From Daphnia carinata (taxonomy: Eukaryota > Arthropoda > Branchiopoda > Diplostraca > Daphniidae), in assembly GCF_022539665.2 (NCBI RefSeq), contig NC_081333.1, positions 372,001 through 436,000 of the forward strand: a DNA stretch of 64,000 nt, given 5' to 3'. Position numbers and translations under genes: made by a program. Within the stretch, counting starts at the first letter, position 1, and each line of letters begins with the position of its first letter. The notes under the pieces were generated by a model. The model ran no database searches. It had not been told where the DNA came from and saw only the letters and a list, made by a program, of their open reading frames with translations. Positions 22,124 through 34,695 of this stretch are shown here, in pieces.

Positions 22124-23686
22124 AGCCCTTTAACTTGGAACAGATAATGTTATTTTTCATTTGACTTATAATCCTAAACACAAGTTCAAGTCCAAGTGCA
22201 ATTGCCTGGGGAGTTAATCATTTGAACACCGAGTGAACTGATAGTAGTCCTCAAATCGTCTTATGACTAAGACTTTTGGTGACCACCATTCACATGAACC
22301 TGAATGTTTAAAGCCAAAAACATTAGGTGAATATATTTACAATTCAAAAATCGAAACCTTATAGTCACCTAAAATTCAGAGTACAAAGAACATTACAGTT
22401 TGTGAAGTCAGCATCCAAAGAATCAAAGGAGATTTTGCAATCCATTTTAAACCCATAGAAAGTTTTGAGAGCCGTCCAACAGGTAGTTTATCACGGACTC
22501 CATTACGGCATGTTCGGATTACACTTGTTTAGTTCAATCCTGTTTACATTCAATCTGTTGAAAAGAAATAATCGGTTAAGCAAAATAACTGTACATAACA
22601 ATAAGGATTTAATTTTTGAGCCCGCCAAAACTATCACTCTTCGATTACATATCGATAGCACGATGCATACGGTTATTCCAGCGGAATGTCCAAATCTATG
22701 GCGAGTTGGCAGACTGAAATATTTTTCTTTTGAAACAATTTGTTTTAAAAATCAAGATAATTCCGATAATAGATTGAGAGTGATGAACTTTTCCAAGAAG
22801 CAGGAAAACGATTGGAAGCTGACAGGTTAGAAAATGGAATGTACTTCGTGGAAAACCAGCCCAAAATAAGACAAATCGGAAGAGCAAGGGAAAAAGACAA
22901 TCTCCAACACAGAAATTGACGACGTGACGTTCAAAACGGCAAGATCGTTTCAAGGTGGACACTAAAAACCCTTCCCAAACTAAAGAGAAAAGAGAAATTA
23001 AGGTTCGTCGATATGCGCGGGAAAATGCAAAATGGCCGACATCATCATCGAGATTTTTCGTGGAAGTTTCGCATTATGTAAATAAGCCGGCCTTGAATTT
23101 CACTACACACGCATTATCTTTGTCATCTGTCTTTGTTTAACAAAGGAGTAATGGTAGGGTTAAACTAGACAAACTTATTGCGACTATCAACGTTGATGAC
23201 ATTCGAATGCAATTCCGCATCAAACGAAAATCCGCCCCCTACACACACACAAATTTCAGCTATCTGAGTAGACAAGGTCGACAAAAGGTTGAAGTCTGTG
23301 TTGAAAAAAAATGATGGGGAAAGGTTTTTTCTTAATAACACGCAAATTTCACTCTTTTTACTTGCCAATTCCCCCCCATTCCCCTTAACTCTATATTACA
23401 GAACATTTCCCTCAAGGCTACAAGATGAAAGGGCTAACAAAACAGCAGACGATTGGCTGGCAATTTCGTCATTTCACTTCCCTCGTGTATGTTAGATGGC
23501 CCTTCCCCCCTTTTAAAACAAAATTTACCGTTGTATTTTGTGTCACCTTTCCGTAGAGAAGATTGTGCAAGAAAGCAAATTGCAGTTTTAGTTGCGTTTA
23601 ATCCCTGGACAAGTACAGGCCTGCATTTGGCTGACTGTCTTCTTATACATTTCCGGATTTTTGCTCAGTGCCTGTTTCCCCCCGCC
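22124..23686. other. Intergenic and 5' region of the BTB-homeodomain gene
   Basis: No supported gene. A 121-codon plus frame at 22465-22830 has no recognisable domain and no splice context. The stretch from about 22950 probably includes the promoter and 5' untranslated region of the following gene. TTGCTCAGTGCC at 23661-23672 resembles an initiator. Confidence 0.5.
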
Positions 23687-25152
23687 ATGCAACTGGAGGT
23701 AAGTAATGAAATTGGTGTTAATTTACAGTAAAATTAAAATACCTTTTTGTTGAAAGAGGAGAGATGAATCTCCAACTGGAGATAGCACAGAGTTTACTCT
23801 TCGTTGGCATCATCACGACGTCAAGTTGGCCGATACGATGACTCGCGCTTGGGAGAAGAAACTCTTTTTGGACGTGACTTTAGCCAGCGGACACAGGACC
23901 ATCGGCGCCCATCGACTCGTTTTGTGTGCCTGCTCTGCCCTGCTAGAGAATCTGCTCACTTCACCGGCCCATTCGCCCGTCCAATCCCACACAAATCCTA
24001 TGCTCTATTTCAACGATATCGACTTTGAGGATTTGGAAGTGCTGGTTGAATTCATGTACCGTGGAAGTATGACTGTCACGTATCAAACGTTGCCGGGTAT
24101 CATTAATGCGGCGAGAATTTTGCAAATTCGCGGCCTTAATCGAGGTAATTTATTTTAATTTTTAATTGTTGAATTTAGTTTTGATTTATTTGATTTTTAA
24201 AGATATTGATGAACCGGTTGATTCGCCACCGGAATCGAGTGGATGCAGCGAACCGCCTGTAACGGAGCCGATTGGCGAACCGACACGTAAACGAATGAAG
24301 AAAGAGGAAGACATTCCTCGACACGTTGAAAAAGAAGAACCTGCAGATTCAGATCATGAGGAAATTCAAACACATGGCACTATGATGGATCATCCAAATT
24401 TTGAAGAACAAAAACAACAACAATTGGCTGCTTTTCTGTCGGTTTTGGCCCAGCAAACACCACTTAATCCATCGACTAAACAGCCTTCATCAAGTGGACC
24501 AAGTATAACACCTTTTATTATTATTTTTGAATTTTTTAATAAAGAAATGAATTTAAAATAGGTCCAGCATTACGGTCAAGGCTGGTCTGGGATCCAGCTC
24601 ACATTGTCTACCTGGAGAGTTGGTACGGAAGAGAGACGAGATACCCCAATCTAGCTCAGTGTCAAGCCTATGCCAATCAACTCTCTACAGTGCCGCAAAC
24701 AGGTGAGTTCAACTTTAAGCTTTCTTCACTTGAAGAGTTAAATATTGGAATCTTACCACACAGATCAAAGTGGCAAATCACGAACGTCCATGTCAGTCAC
24801 GGCTCAGAACGTGTCTCATTGGTTCCAGAACAGGCGTCGTAAAGATACACATCCAGAGATCGAAGAGAAACGTGTGAAACGCAGTCAGACTCGTCGGAGT
24901 AAATCGATGAAAACCAATGCTGGTGGCAATCCGCTGGATTTAACACAACCCAGCGTTCCATCTCAACGAAACAAACCGACAACGCCGCACAGTCGTTCAC
25001 CACAAGAACAATCGCATCACGAACACGAAGATCGAGATTCAGACGAAGAACCCGGGCTGTGCATTGCGGAACAGGCTCACACGAATTCGTACAATAGCGA
25101 CACGGAGAACGATCATCCGGCACCCATCCATCATCCGCAATATCAGGTTTAA
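23687..25152 (+). CDS. BTB/POZ-homeodomain transcription factor
   Basis: Five exons (23687-23698, 23757-24144, 24203-24502, 24562-24702, 24764-25152) join in phase into 409 codons plus stop. The start ATG has a good context (CCGCCATGC). Residues ~18-130 form a BTB/POZ fold (TEFTLRWHHHDVKLADTM, LDVTLASG, AHRLVLCACS, VLVEFMYRGSM), which mediates dimerisation and corepressor binding. An acidic, basic and Q-rich linker follows. At ~235-310 lies an atypical homeodomain: RLVWDPAHIVYLESWYGRE is helix 1 and NVSHWFQNRRRKD the recognition helix, with canonical W, F, N and R. A long insertion separates helices 2 and 3. The tail is S/H/E-rich with PLDLTQPS, resembling a CtBP-type PxDLS site. The very short first coding exon is the least certain part. 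Confidence 0.75.
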
Positions 25153-26067
25153 TTTTGTGAAATTTACTTGTAAAAAAAATCGTTCCTTCAAATAATTTTT
25201 TTCCTGGTCCTAACCCTCTATAAAATGTAATTAAAGAAATTTTCAATTTTTTTTTATTTTCGATAAAGGATAAATAAAAAATTCGAACACGTTTGTCATA
25301 AAACAATGTATTTTGTTTAGTTTTTTTTTTAATGCTTTTTTTTTCTTCTCGTGTTGTGAAACTAAGGTGGGAAAACGATCGGGGTTATACAACATATGCA
25401 AAAGTTTGGGGAATAATTTTTTAAAAATCAATTTTTTCTTAGGTAGATACGCAAATTGCTTGCGGGGCAGATGGAAAACCGAAATTGAAGTTATTAAATT
25501 AACACCGCCATAGAACCTAAAATGACGATACCAAAGGGATAAAGAAAAAAACGTCCATGACTTAAATAATAATAAAAAAAAATGTTAATTTCTATCCAAT
25601 TTCAGAAATTACGTTGTAGAATTGAAGAGATATGATGAGAATATAGGGAGGCAGTATCATAGTAAATAGGACGAGACTTTGGTACACCACGAACACGGAA
25701 AGAAAAGAAAAAAATCTACAATTTCTTTTTTTCGATTAAGGAAAGAAAATCATAACGATTAAAGACAGCGGCACCTCTTCTGTGTACACGAACAACATCC
25801 ACAACTGAATGCAAACCAAAGATAAATCGTGCAGGAAGGTCTCTCTACGACAATTAAATAATAATAAATCAATTTAAACTAAAAAATTGGTAGTTTTAAA
25901 GGGCAGAATATACGTAATTTTTTTTTTTTAGTTTTCAATATGTGGGTGTAGGAAGAAAAAAGTTCGGGGGCTCTAGTGGCACTTGGTAAAATCCCTGACT
26001 GTGCTGCCTGTTACACATTTTCCGCACGGAAATAAGAACGGAATCCTCGCTAAAAAAAAAGAGAAGT
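25153..26067. other. Convergent 3' untranslated regions
   Basis: The space lies between the stop of the BTB-homeodomain gene and the stop of the MTSS1 gene on the other strand. It is AT-rich with several AATAAA-like words (25269-25277, 25854-25870). I see no further gene. Confidence 0.6.
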
Positions 26068-29000
26068 TTAATGTTTGAAGTGGGGGGAGGACCGATCGGA
26101 AGTGGATCGAGCTCGGCGGAGTGAAGTGCCACGTCGTATTTGATCCATCAATGATTCACGATGGTGATCGTTTGACTGTTGTTGGCCATCGTGATGATTG
26201 CGACTGTGGCGCTGCGTAGCGGATTCCGCCTGCCCACCTGGTGAATGCCCTTGTTGCTGTTGCGCTAATTTAGCATTCAATTGATGGACGAAACTGGACT
26301 TGGACAACAAGCCTGAAACGACCTTACCACCGGCATCCTGCAAATTAAATTAAATTATCGTCTTAATTATTTTTTAAAAATTAAATTTGAATTAAATATT
26401 TCGTACGGTAGGATGACTGGGCATCTGTTTGGGCAGCGTCTTGTTGTGATTGGCCGGCGTCGCTTTGGACATTAAATTCTTCGTCAAGGTAAACGTATGA
26501 TGGGCGTGGTGCTGATCTGAATGGCGTTGGGCCTTGGGCGTGGTGCCCAGCGTTTTAGCCAATACGGCCGGCGGATGATTGCCACGGCCGTGCATCAACG
26601 TCGATGATGAATCGCTGGTTGCTCGCATCGACTGAGCTCGACGGACCACACCCGGACTAGCCGGTTGATGACGTATTTCGTTTAACGTTTTGACGGCATC
26701 CGCTACGCTCAAGGAACGTTCGGGAATGATGGCCTCTTTCGTGACTGGCGCTGGGCTGACGTCTTCCTCAGCCGTTTCTAGTAGGAAATCCGGCGGAGGA
26801 GGTAAAGCGGCCAAATCAATTTCGTCAACAGACGAAGGCGCCACCACATTCACTTCCGGAAGGGGTGGAACCAGATTCACGTCTATTTGATTGATCACGA
26901 AAAATTATTTAGGAGAAAAGGTAAAATTATAATTAGGGGTATTTAATTAACCATCGGTGTGATGAGCTTCGTCGACGTTGCTGACTTCGTGGAGCGTAGC
27001 GAACGACGGGATGGACGTCCGTTTCATAGTCGACATGCGCACACTGCCTCTCGGATTCCAATCGGCGCCGGCCCCCATCGATCCCTGATCGACATATCCT
27101 TTGGAAGGTGAAAATCATATTTTATAGAATTTTTTTTCTTCTTTATTTTTGAAATGGGGTCTATTAAATTATGATTGGGAGACTGGGGGGAGAGGACAAA
27201 TAATAAAAGGGGAGGTTGTTGTACCTGAAAACGAGGCCGGTCTGCGCAAAAGTGGCCTTGAACTACAAGCCGGAGGAGGAGGAGGAGGAAAGGTTTGATG
27301 GCGCCACATCGAGTCTCTCGATGGGCCATGACACGAACATGCTATCGTGCCCAATGCGAAATAATAACGAAAATTATAAAAAGCCAAACTAAAAAAACAT
27401 GAAAAGCAAACTACAAACAAAAAACAGCAGCCAAACATCAACTTGGAAATGGATTTTTAAAGAGATGCGATTGTTTGTATTCTAAATACCTTGACCATCC
27501 TCGTAAACGGTGCACGAAGCCAACGACGTATAGATGGCGTGAGAAGCGGGATCATCTCCATTCATCGCGGCCGCCTGTTGTCGTAGTTCACTGGCGTTCA
27601 TATAAACTGGCTGAGGGACAACTGAAAGAACAAAGGCATTTTTTCAATTGTTTTGCACGAAAATAATCAGAACGGACTTCATAAAAATTCTTTTACGACG
27701 TTGAAAACTGCCAAATTGTTACCCCGAAAAAAAAACTATTAAATAGCTTTTTGTTTGTTCACACCTTTGATTGCGGTTTGCCTAACGAACATTTGAATTG
27801 ATTTTGGAATTTAAAACAAAAAATGTCGGACACCCCCCACTAGCAAAAGACAAAAGAAAAAGGGAGAAATATATAATTAAATGTGGATCCCCTGCGGAAT
27901 GATGATGGATCCACAACGGAATAAAAGTGAGCCCTCGAGGGGGCAGCACACACACAATGGAAGTTGCACGTACTCATATCAGGCGCTGCTTGATGAAAAT
28001 CGGGCAAGATGGAGGGTTGTTGATTGTCCGTCTGTAAAACTAAAGAGTTTTTCTTGTTGACTTTCTCCGATTTAGTTTTACCCGGCGGCGGCACGACAGG
28101 GCGTTCCAGAGACGAACAACGTTGCGGCAACGGCGGCCTGCCCGCCGTGCCTTGATTGCCCGTCGTTCCCAGACTCTCTTGACTTCCGTTGTTTCCATTG
28201 CCGCCGGCCTTTAATTCGCGACATCGTCTCAACGTCTCGTATTCTGGCGATTCTGCATTTAAAAAACAAATGGAACTAGAGATAAAGAATTGAATTTCAG
28301 TTTGCTAATGTCATGATACAAACCGGTCGGTGTTGAATTATTAGCCCGATCGCATTTATCGGTGCTGCTCGTGCACGAACTTTGGCCAGTGGTGGTCGAC
28401 GATGATGAAGAGTATTGTTCCAGCGGTTGGAATGTGTAGACGGACAGAGCAGCTCGTTGATGATGTCCTTTTTCATAAGCCGTTGAAATTGTATGTGGCC
28501 TTTCATTGATCATTACCATATGAGTACTATTGCTCGCTTGCCTATCGTACTGGACCGTCTCCTAATTTAAATTTTAAAAAATAGGGGGATTAATTAAATT
28601 TTAAAGACATTTTTTGATTCGTTTGGAAAGAATAGAGAAAAGAGATAGGAAAAAGCAAGTGTTAATACTTGAAGGTTAGGCCAGGTAGAACCCATGCCGG
28701 GCGGGTAGGGCGTGCAGGGCGTGCTCGAGTTGCTGTTGGAACTCGAACACTCTCCACTGGAATTGCTGGAAGACACGAGTTCCACCTTTTTTTTTTTTTT
28801 TAAGGGATTGGATTGAAAGTTTTAAAAAGGATGAAACATGAAGAAAGAAAAAGAAAGGATGAAAAGAAAAAAGATGTACCTCCTGGGCCAACAATTGATT
28901 GGATGGCGGGGATGAATTGGGTCTGTATAGAACAAGCGTATCTTGAGACGTGAAACCGGAATCTTGAGACGAAACGCTCGACAGTCTCACTCCGGCGTTG

Positions 29001-32000
29001 ACACCGGCCACTTGAGACAGCGATCTGTGGCGGATGTGTTGCTGCTGTTGTTGCTGAATAGCATGACTAGGCGAGTTCATTAATTGGTGGTTCTAAAATT
29101 TAAAACGGATTTATTTAAAAGTTATAAAGAAAAGCAGGAAAAAAATTGGATTTACTTGGGAATGAGAAGCAACGCTTCCGCTGGATGAGCTGTGGATCGA
29201 GCCCAAACTGCACATGGAAGACTTGCGCGATCCGAGGGAACTGGGACTACTCGGCGGCGTCTGAAGAGCCCAGTGATTGTGGTCCGTCGTTCCTTTCAAC
29301 TCGGAAATCATCTAGAAAGAAAATTTAATTAAACGACAAAACTCTAAATTAAGAAATTAACAATGAATTCACTTGTTCAGTGGATGATGGCAGCGAGAAT
29401 GGATCAGCTGTGTGCTTGTCTAGTTGGGTAATAATCTCTTCCAGGTGACTCAATTCAGCCATCATCGACATTTCTTCGCTCTGATTAAAATGTCACAACG
29501 ATTTAATAAAAACGGAAATGAAAAACTTAGAAATTTGGCTGTTACCATGACGGGCTTGAGGCAAGCGACAAAGAGGCAATAGCGACTGCGTTCTTCCACC
29601 AGGGCCGACTTCAACGCCTGCTTTTCCGTCTCCTGTTGCAACGAAAGAAAAAAAAAGAAATCGAAATTGAATTGCATCTAAATGGAATAAGCGAGAGAGA
29701 AGCAACGAAGGGAGGAAAAGGAGAAAACCAATAATCAATAGTACGGAAAGAAACACAAGGGGGGAGGAGAATAGCCTCTAGCGTCAGATTACTAAGTCCT
29801 GGATTTCATTCAGTGTACACACATTGGGATTCTTTCCTTGGCCATTCTTTTTGACAAATCTTCTTATTTTTCTTTCAAAACACAACGAAGGTTTACCTGG
29901 AGAAGGGCAAGGCGTGAATTGAGGTCGATTTGAGCGGCATCGGCTGCACGGAGGAGCTCCTGATTGGCAGCGTTCAATTGGCGGTCATTGGCACCAGTGG
30001 GGTTCATTTGTTGGCCCATCATTGCAGTTGCGTGACTACCTCCTCCAGCCATCCCGCTGCGGATCTTTTTGGCTTTCTTCTGCCACCGTTGCGCCTCTGC
30101 CGTCCGCTTCTTGATATCCGCCCTGACTTTCTTGTACTCTGCAATCGTACCCCAACAATAAATTCAATCAACCCGAAATTTAATTTAGCCAACAATCTTT
30201 TACCTTTCGAGTGCTCCTTGTCAAGATTTACCACCATTTTCTTCCATTCCTCCAATTTGTCGTGTAATGGAAGAACAAGACACTCCATCAGCGCGCTGTT
30301 TTGAAAAAATTAAATTAAAGCCGGAAAAAACCCAGACATTTAAATGAAAAAGAATTAATATTTCGACAACGTAAATATTCAAACTGATTTGTATGACAGA
30401 TCACGTTCCCCCCACACTTGTCCTTTTCAATTCTTTTTTTCCAAAATCAAATTATAATCATATGGATTTTGCAGCTTGTTGAAGAAATCGTGCGTATGCG
30501 TGCCTATGTCAATAACCCGAGCCTTTCCCCTTCCTCCCCTTTTTTTTATGACCAGGCACGTCTGTATTTTTCCCTACCTGGAATTTTTCTCTCATCATCA
30601 TTTTTTTTTTAAGTCCGGGCGGGGTTGAAAAAAAATTGTTATTTGTTACTAGACCGTTCACGCGTGAAACGTGAGTCTCCCGAAACGAGGAAACAAAAAG
30701 GGGAGAGAGAAAGAGAAACAATAAAAAAAAAAAGAGCTACTGGGCTTAAGTCCGTTATCCGCTGGAACAAACATCCCCCCTCTGTGGAATTTAATTTTAG
30801 TTTTCCCATTTGGTTCACTGGACTGTGGAACGGGGTTTTTACGACGAGACAGAAAAAAAAAGACAAATGAATGTGTCGCAAGTCATTTGTTGATGACATT
30901 GACGAGTTCACCTGGTGAATGTTTTGAGACGGGCCTCGACGGCTTTGTGGCGGAGGCAGATACGAGTGAGGACCGTACCGATATCTTTGGTGGCTCCTGT
31001 TTTCATAGAAATATGAAAGAAAAAGATAAACATGAGATTTTTGATGGTTTGAACGGATGCCGGATGAAAGATCAAAAACAGCTGATGACTAGGATATAAA
31101 GAGGGCGTTTGTTATGAACGCTACATAACACGTTGAGGGGTGAAACGTTGGGGGAGAGAAACGAGGGGGAGAAGTCAAGAAAAATCCGAAAATAGAAAGT
31201 GTGTACACATAAAAATGGATAAATAGAACTGAAAAAGGGAGGAGACCCAAGTTGTTAAAGGTGAATCTTCTTTAAGTCGTACAAAAGAGGAGGTGGGAGG
31301 AGTAGTCAATCGTGATGGGTCATTTTCCAAAAAAAAGGTGAAGAAAAGAGAATCGTGACCAAGAGATCAAAACACGGCAATAAGAGATCTCGTTGTTTCT
31401 TTATATTAAAGGAGCAAAAAAAGAGCTTTTCTTTTTTAATAAGACCGGCGTCGCCGTCATAGAGAAGTACTTCCGGAGGATGTCGTTGATTGAATTACAC
31501 AAAAAATGCTTGTGGTTTGCTTTAAAGGGTGGAACGTGAAATTCTTGTTTACATCATCAAATTTTACACACAGATTTTTGAAAAAAAACATAGTGCCCCT
31601 ATTTCCTATGTCACAGGGACAATAGTTTGAAAACAAAAGTTGAACGCAGATGGTTTTGTCGTGTTCTATTAGATTTGCCTAGTACTTAACTAACTGCATA
31701 CAAAAGAGAGTAGAGGGGGAGAGATTGGGTGTAGAAAAGTCGTGGAATGAAGGAATGAAGAGGGGTGAAAGTGATGGATCCAACGGGGGGGAAGGTTATT
31801 GATCTGTCCTAGTAGCTCCTGCCTTTTTTTGTCCTCTCAGCACGCGCAACTGGACAAGGATATTTTTTCTTCTAAACATTGTATCACTAATTCCTTGTAT
31901 TTTTCTATAGACTTCGACACCCGAATATGATGGATCTCTGTGAATTTCTGCAATTATCCTCGGTGCAACGAATGATTAGGGAAATGAGATTATCAAACTT

Positions 32001-33406
32001 TTCTTCAAAGCGATTCAACTATTATTACTTTTTCTTAAGGGGACTTTTCTACGTGATCGATAGCTTTTTATTCATGAACGCACTGAGGGGGGGGGCAGAC
32101 CTTATTTTATTTGTAGGAGCATTCCATCATAATGCACATCGTCGATCAAAAGGTCTTACTCTACATCTCCCATTTCTGTTTAGATTGGTACGTCATTGCA
32201 AGACTTGGCAACGCTGCAGCGTCGTCGGGGGGCGTCGGCACAACATAAAAAACTACCCTGGGACAAAAGAATTTTTGTTTTTTTTCCCCTAACAATTTAA
32301 ATATTACAAACTCAAGTTATTTTCAACAGGTGTCAAATAGGACTCATTATCATATCAAGTCTAGACATGAAACGGTGGAATGTTATTTACCTTTGGCGTT
32401 GGTGGCCGAGTCGGCAATCTTCTGAAAGGCATCCAAGTAGGCGGCAATGACTGATAAGGTCGATCTGTTTAAGAAGATAACATTTAAAGATTAGAGATGT
32501 AAAAAGATTCTCTTATTATTTTCGAGAATTTGACACCACCCGCTGCCATGGGGCATTGCGGTCTAAACCGCAACACGATCACAGTCCATGACATTGAGAA
32601 TTTTCCCTGGGAGGAGAATATTTTTGTGCACAGAAATCAATACCCCAAAAACCTTCAGGGTCCAATTGTTGAAATTTTAAAATTCCATTCGACCGGAAGA
32701 GATAGGGGTTGTTGACCAACATTTAAAAATCCCTCCCCCACATCATCAGTGATGAAAGATTTATCAAAAATATGTTTCAACTCACTTGAGCGCTGTGTGA
32801 AGTTTGGAGGCTTTGGACAGGAAATCTTCCCAGAGAGGAGCACCAACCTGTAAATAAAAAAAAAACACAATTTATCAAAAAAAAAATATATTTAAATGTA
32901 TTTTTCTAAATTTCCCACTTCAATTGGTTTAATAATTTTTTATTTCTTTACGAGCCACCGCACCCATAAAATTCAGTGGCAGGGGTAAAAAAAAGCGGGC
33001 AATTAAGTGCCCGAGGCGGTTCTAGTTTTCCACAAGACCCTTCAAAACATCTGCCACCGGAAGTTTACAACACTCTACACAACTCCCCAACTGCAGAAAA
33101 ACCACTACACCACACACACACACTGTGTGTGTATATGCCGCCTTCTACAGTGTATACACCATCCGAAAATGGTCCCAAACTCCCTCGACAACGCCGACCA
33201 CCATTTTCTTTTTTACATGTTGTTGTTTTGCTATAGGCGCAACAAAAAAAAACTCCAGACAAAATCCCGTTACAATAAAAACGAGTTTTTTTTTCTTTTA
33301 ATTTCGTAAAGAGACACGTTACCTTCATGTCGGTGATGATTTGGTGAAAGAGAGCGCCCATGGCGCTGCCAAACTCCTTGTCCACCGTCACCGTTAGTGT
33401 CTCCAT
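26068..33406 (-). CDS. mim: MTSS1 / missing-in-metastasis I-BAR actin regulator
   Basis: Eighteen minus-strand exons join in phase into 992 codons plus stop: 33406-33323, 32847-32786, 32464-32391, 30996-30912, 30295-30204, 30138-29897, 29632-29546, 29480-29373, 29311-29156, 29092-28880, 28785-28669, 28561-28324, 28252-27974, 27621-27490, 27341-27225, 27098-26952, 26882-26407, 26337-26068. The start METLTVTVDKEFGSAMGALF and the blocks GATKDIGTVLTRICLRHKAV, ALMECLVLPL and ETEKQALKSALVEERSRYC are the I-BAR (IMD) domain, which bends membranes and links Rac and actin signalling. A long S/P/Q-rich region follows. The C-terminus DQIRRGTSLRRARS...DRSSPHF is a WH2 actin-binding motif. The third intron is ~1.4 kb, large for this window. 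Exon 27341-27225 (39 codons, PPPPPP) is phase 1-1 and could be an optional cassette. Confidence 0.92.
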
Positions 33407-34695
33407 AATAACAAATGTTTTTTTTTTCTTTTCTTTCCAAATTTGGCTTTCTCAGTTTCTAGACGCAACGTGGCTCTTGAATGTCAAACAACTTGTACTT
33501 TCATTTGCCACATTTCACTCTCTCCCACCATACGCCAATCCATTCGTTCCCCCCGTAAACAGCAGCACCCCTTCGTTTTGCGCCACAGTTTTTGTCAGAT
33601 GGCGGCAGAGCACAATTCTATGGTCGGGTCCTGATGTAGAGTTGTTTGCCTCGTGTTGTTTCCAAAACAGTTAGGGCTATCACACACGCTAAGCCTTCAG
33701 GCGACACTTTTCTTTCACCGTTACCACAAAAAACACAAACACCACAAGGTTCTCTTCTTAGTAGTTGATGTTATTTTTGTAGATTTTTTCAATTTTCCTC
33801 TCTATTACGCACACTCGTAATCTAGGGTGAATCGAATGAGCTGCCTTCTTTCTTCTTTCCAACCCCAACTTCAAAAGCTTTTTTTTTGGTGGCAAAAAAA
33901 AACGTTGGGTCGACGATGCACGGACGCTACTTCTCAGAAGCTCGCGTTGCTACTAACTTGCCTGGACTCGCGCTGTACGGGAGGTCTATAGTTTTCCCTC
34001 TTGGTTTCAAGCTCCTCCCACTGCAAGCCATCTAGCGGTCGTTTTAATTACTTCTAGGAATTTAAGGATAAAACAAAAAGAAAACACGATGGAAAAAGAT
34101 ATGTATGCGAAATGTGTTCCATGCATGATAACATCGTCAGCCAAGGAGAATCTGTTCACGTTTGTTATTCGAGTGCTAGGTTCTTGTATTCAAGGACGGA
34201 TAAAAAACTTGACATGACAACAAACGGCCACCGAATGCATGATTGCTAAACCACTTGAAACGATTTGAGCTTGACTAGCGGGAAAGAAAAAAAGCATTTC
34301 TTTTGGTTTTTACGGTCCACTGCTAATCGGACATTGCAGATTATTGATGCAACGTTTTTCTCCGACATTTTCAAACTCGTTTTCTTGTTTGTTTTGGAAT
34401 ACGAGGCTCTCCCAATGGATATCACTTTTCCATGACGCGACCTCTTTGACGTGTTTCGTAATATTATGGCTATATATGAATAAAAATCCGCAAATAGTTA
34501 CTTTTTTCACCCTGTTGTACCAGACAGCAAAGAGATATCGATTGCCGACACGTCTTTTGCGGTTTCTCGTATCAATTTTCGTGGAAGAAGAGAATCAATT
34601 TACGTTTCTTGTGAAAAATAAAAAATGAACGTTGAACGATTCAAGAAAAGAACGATAAAGAGACATTACTTTTTGGAAGTAGATTGACATTTCTT
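33407..34695. other. Upstream region of the MTSS1 gene
   Basis: No supported coding region. It should hold the MTSS1 5' untranslated region and promoter, and the 3' region of the IL-17 receptor-like gene. A (CA)n/(GT)n run at 33112-33133 lies just inside the gene's first intron. Confidence 0.5.

Noticed and set aside
22465-22830. 121-codon plus-strand open frame
   Set aside because: No domain, promoter or splice context, and the opposite strand is also partly open; likely chance.
24797-25306. 169-codon minus-strand open frame
   Set aside because: It is antisense to the homeodomain exon and mirrors its codons; a shadow.
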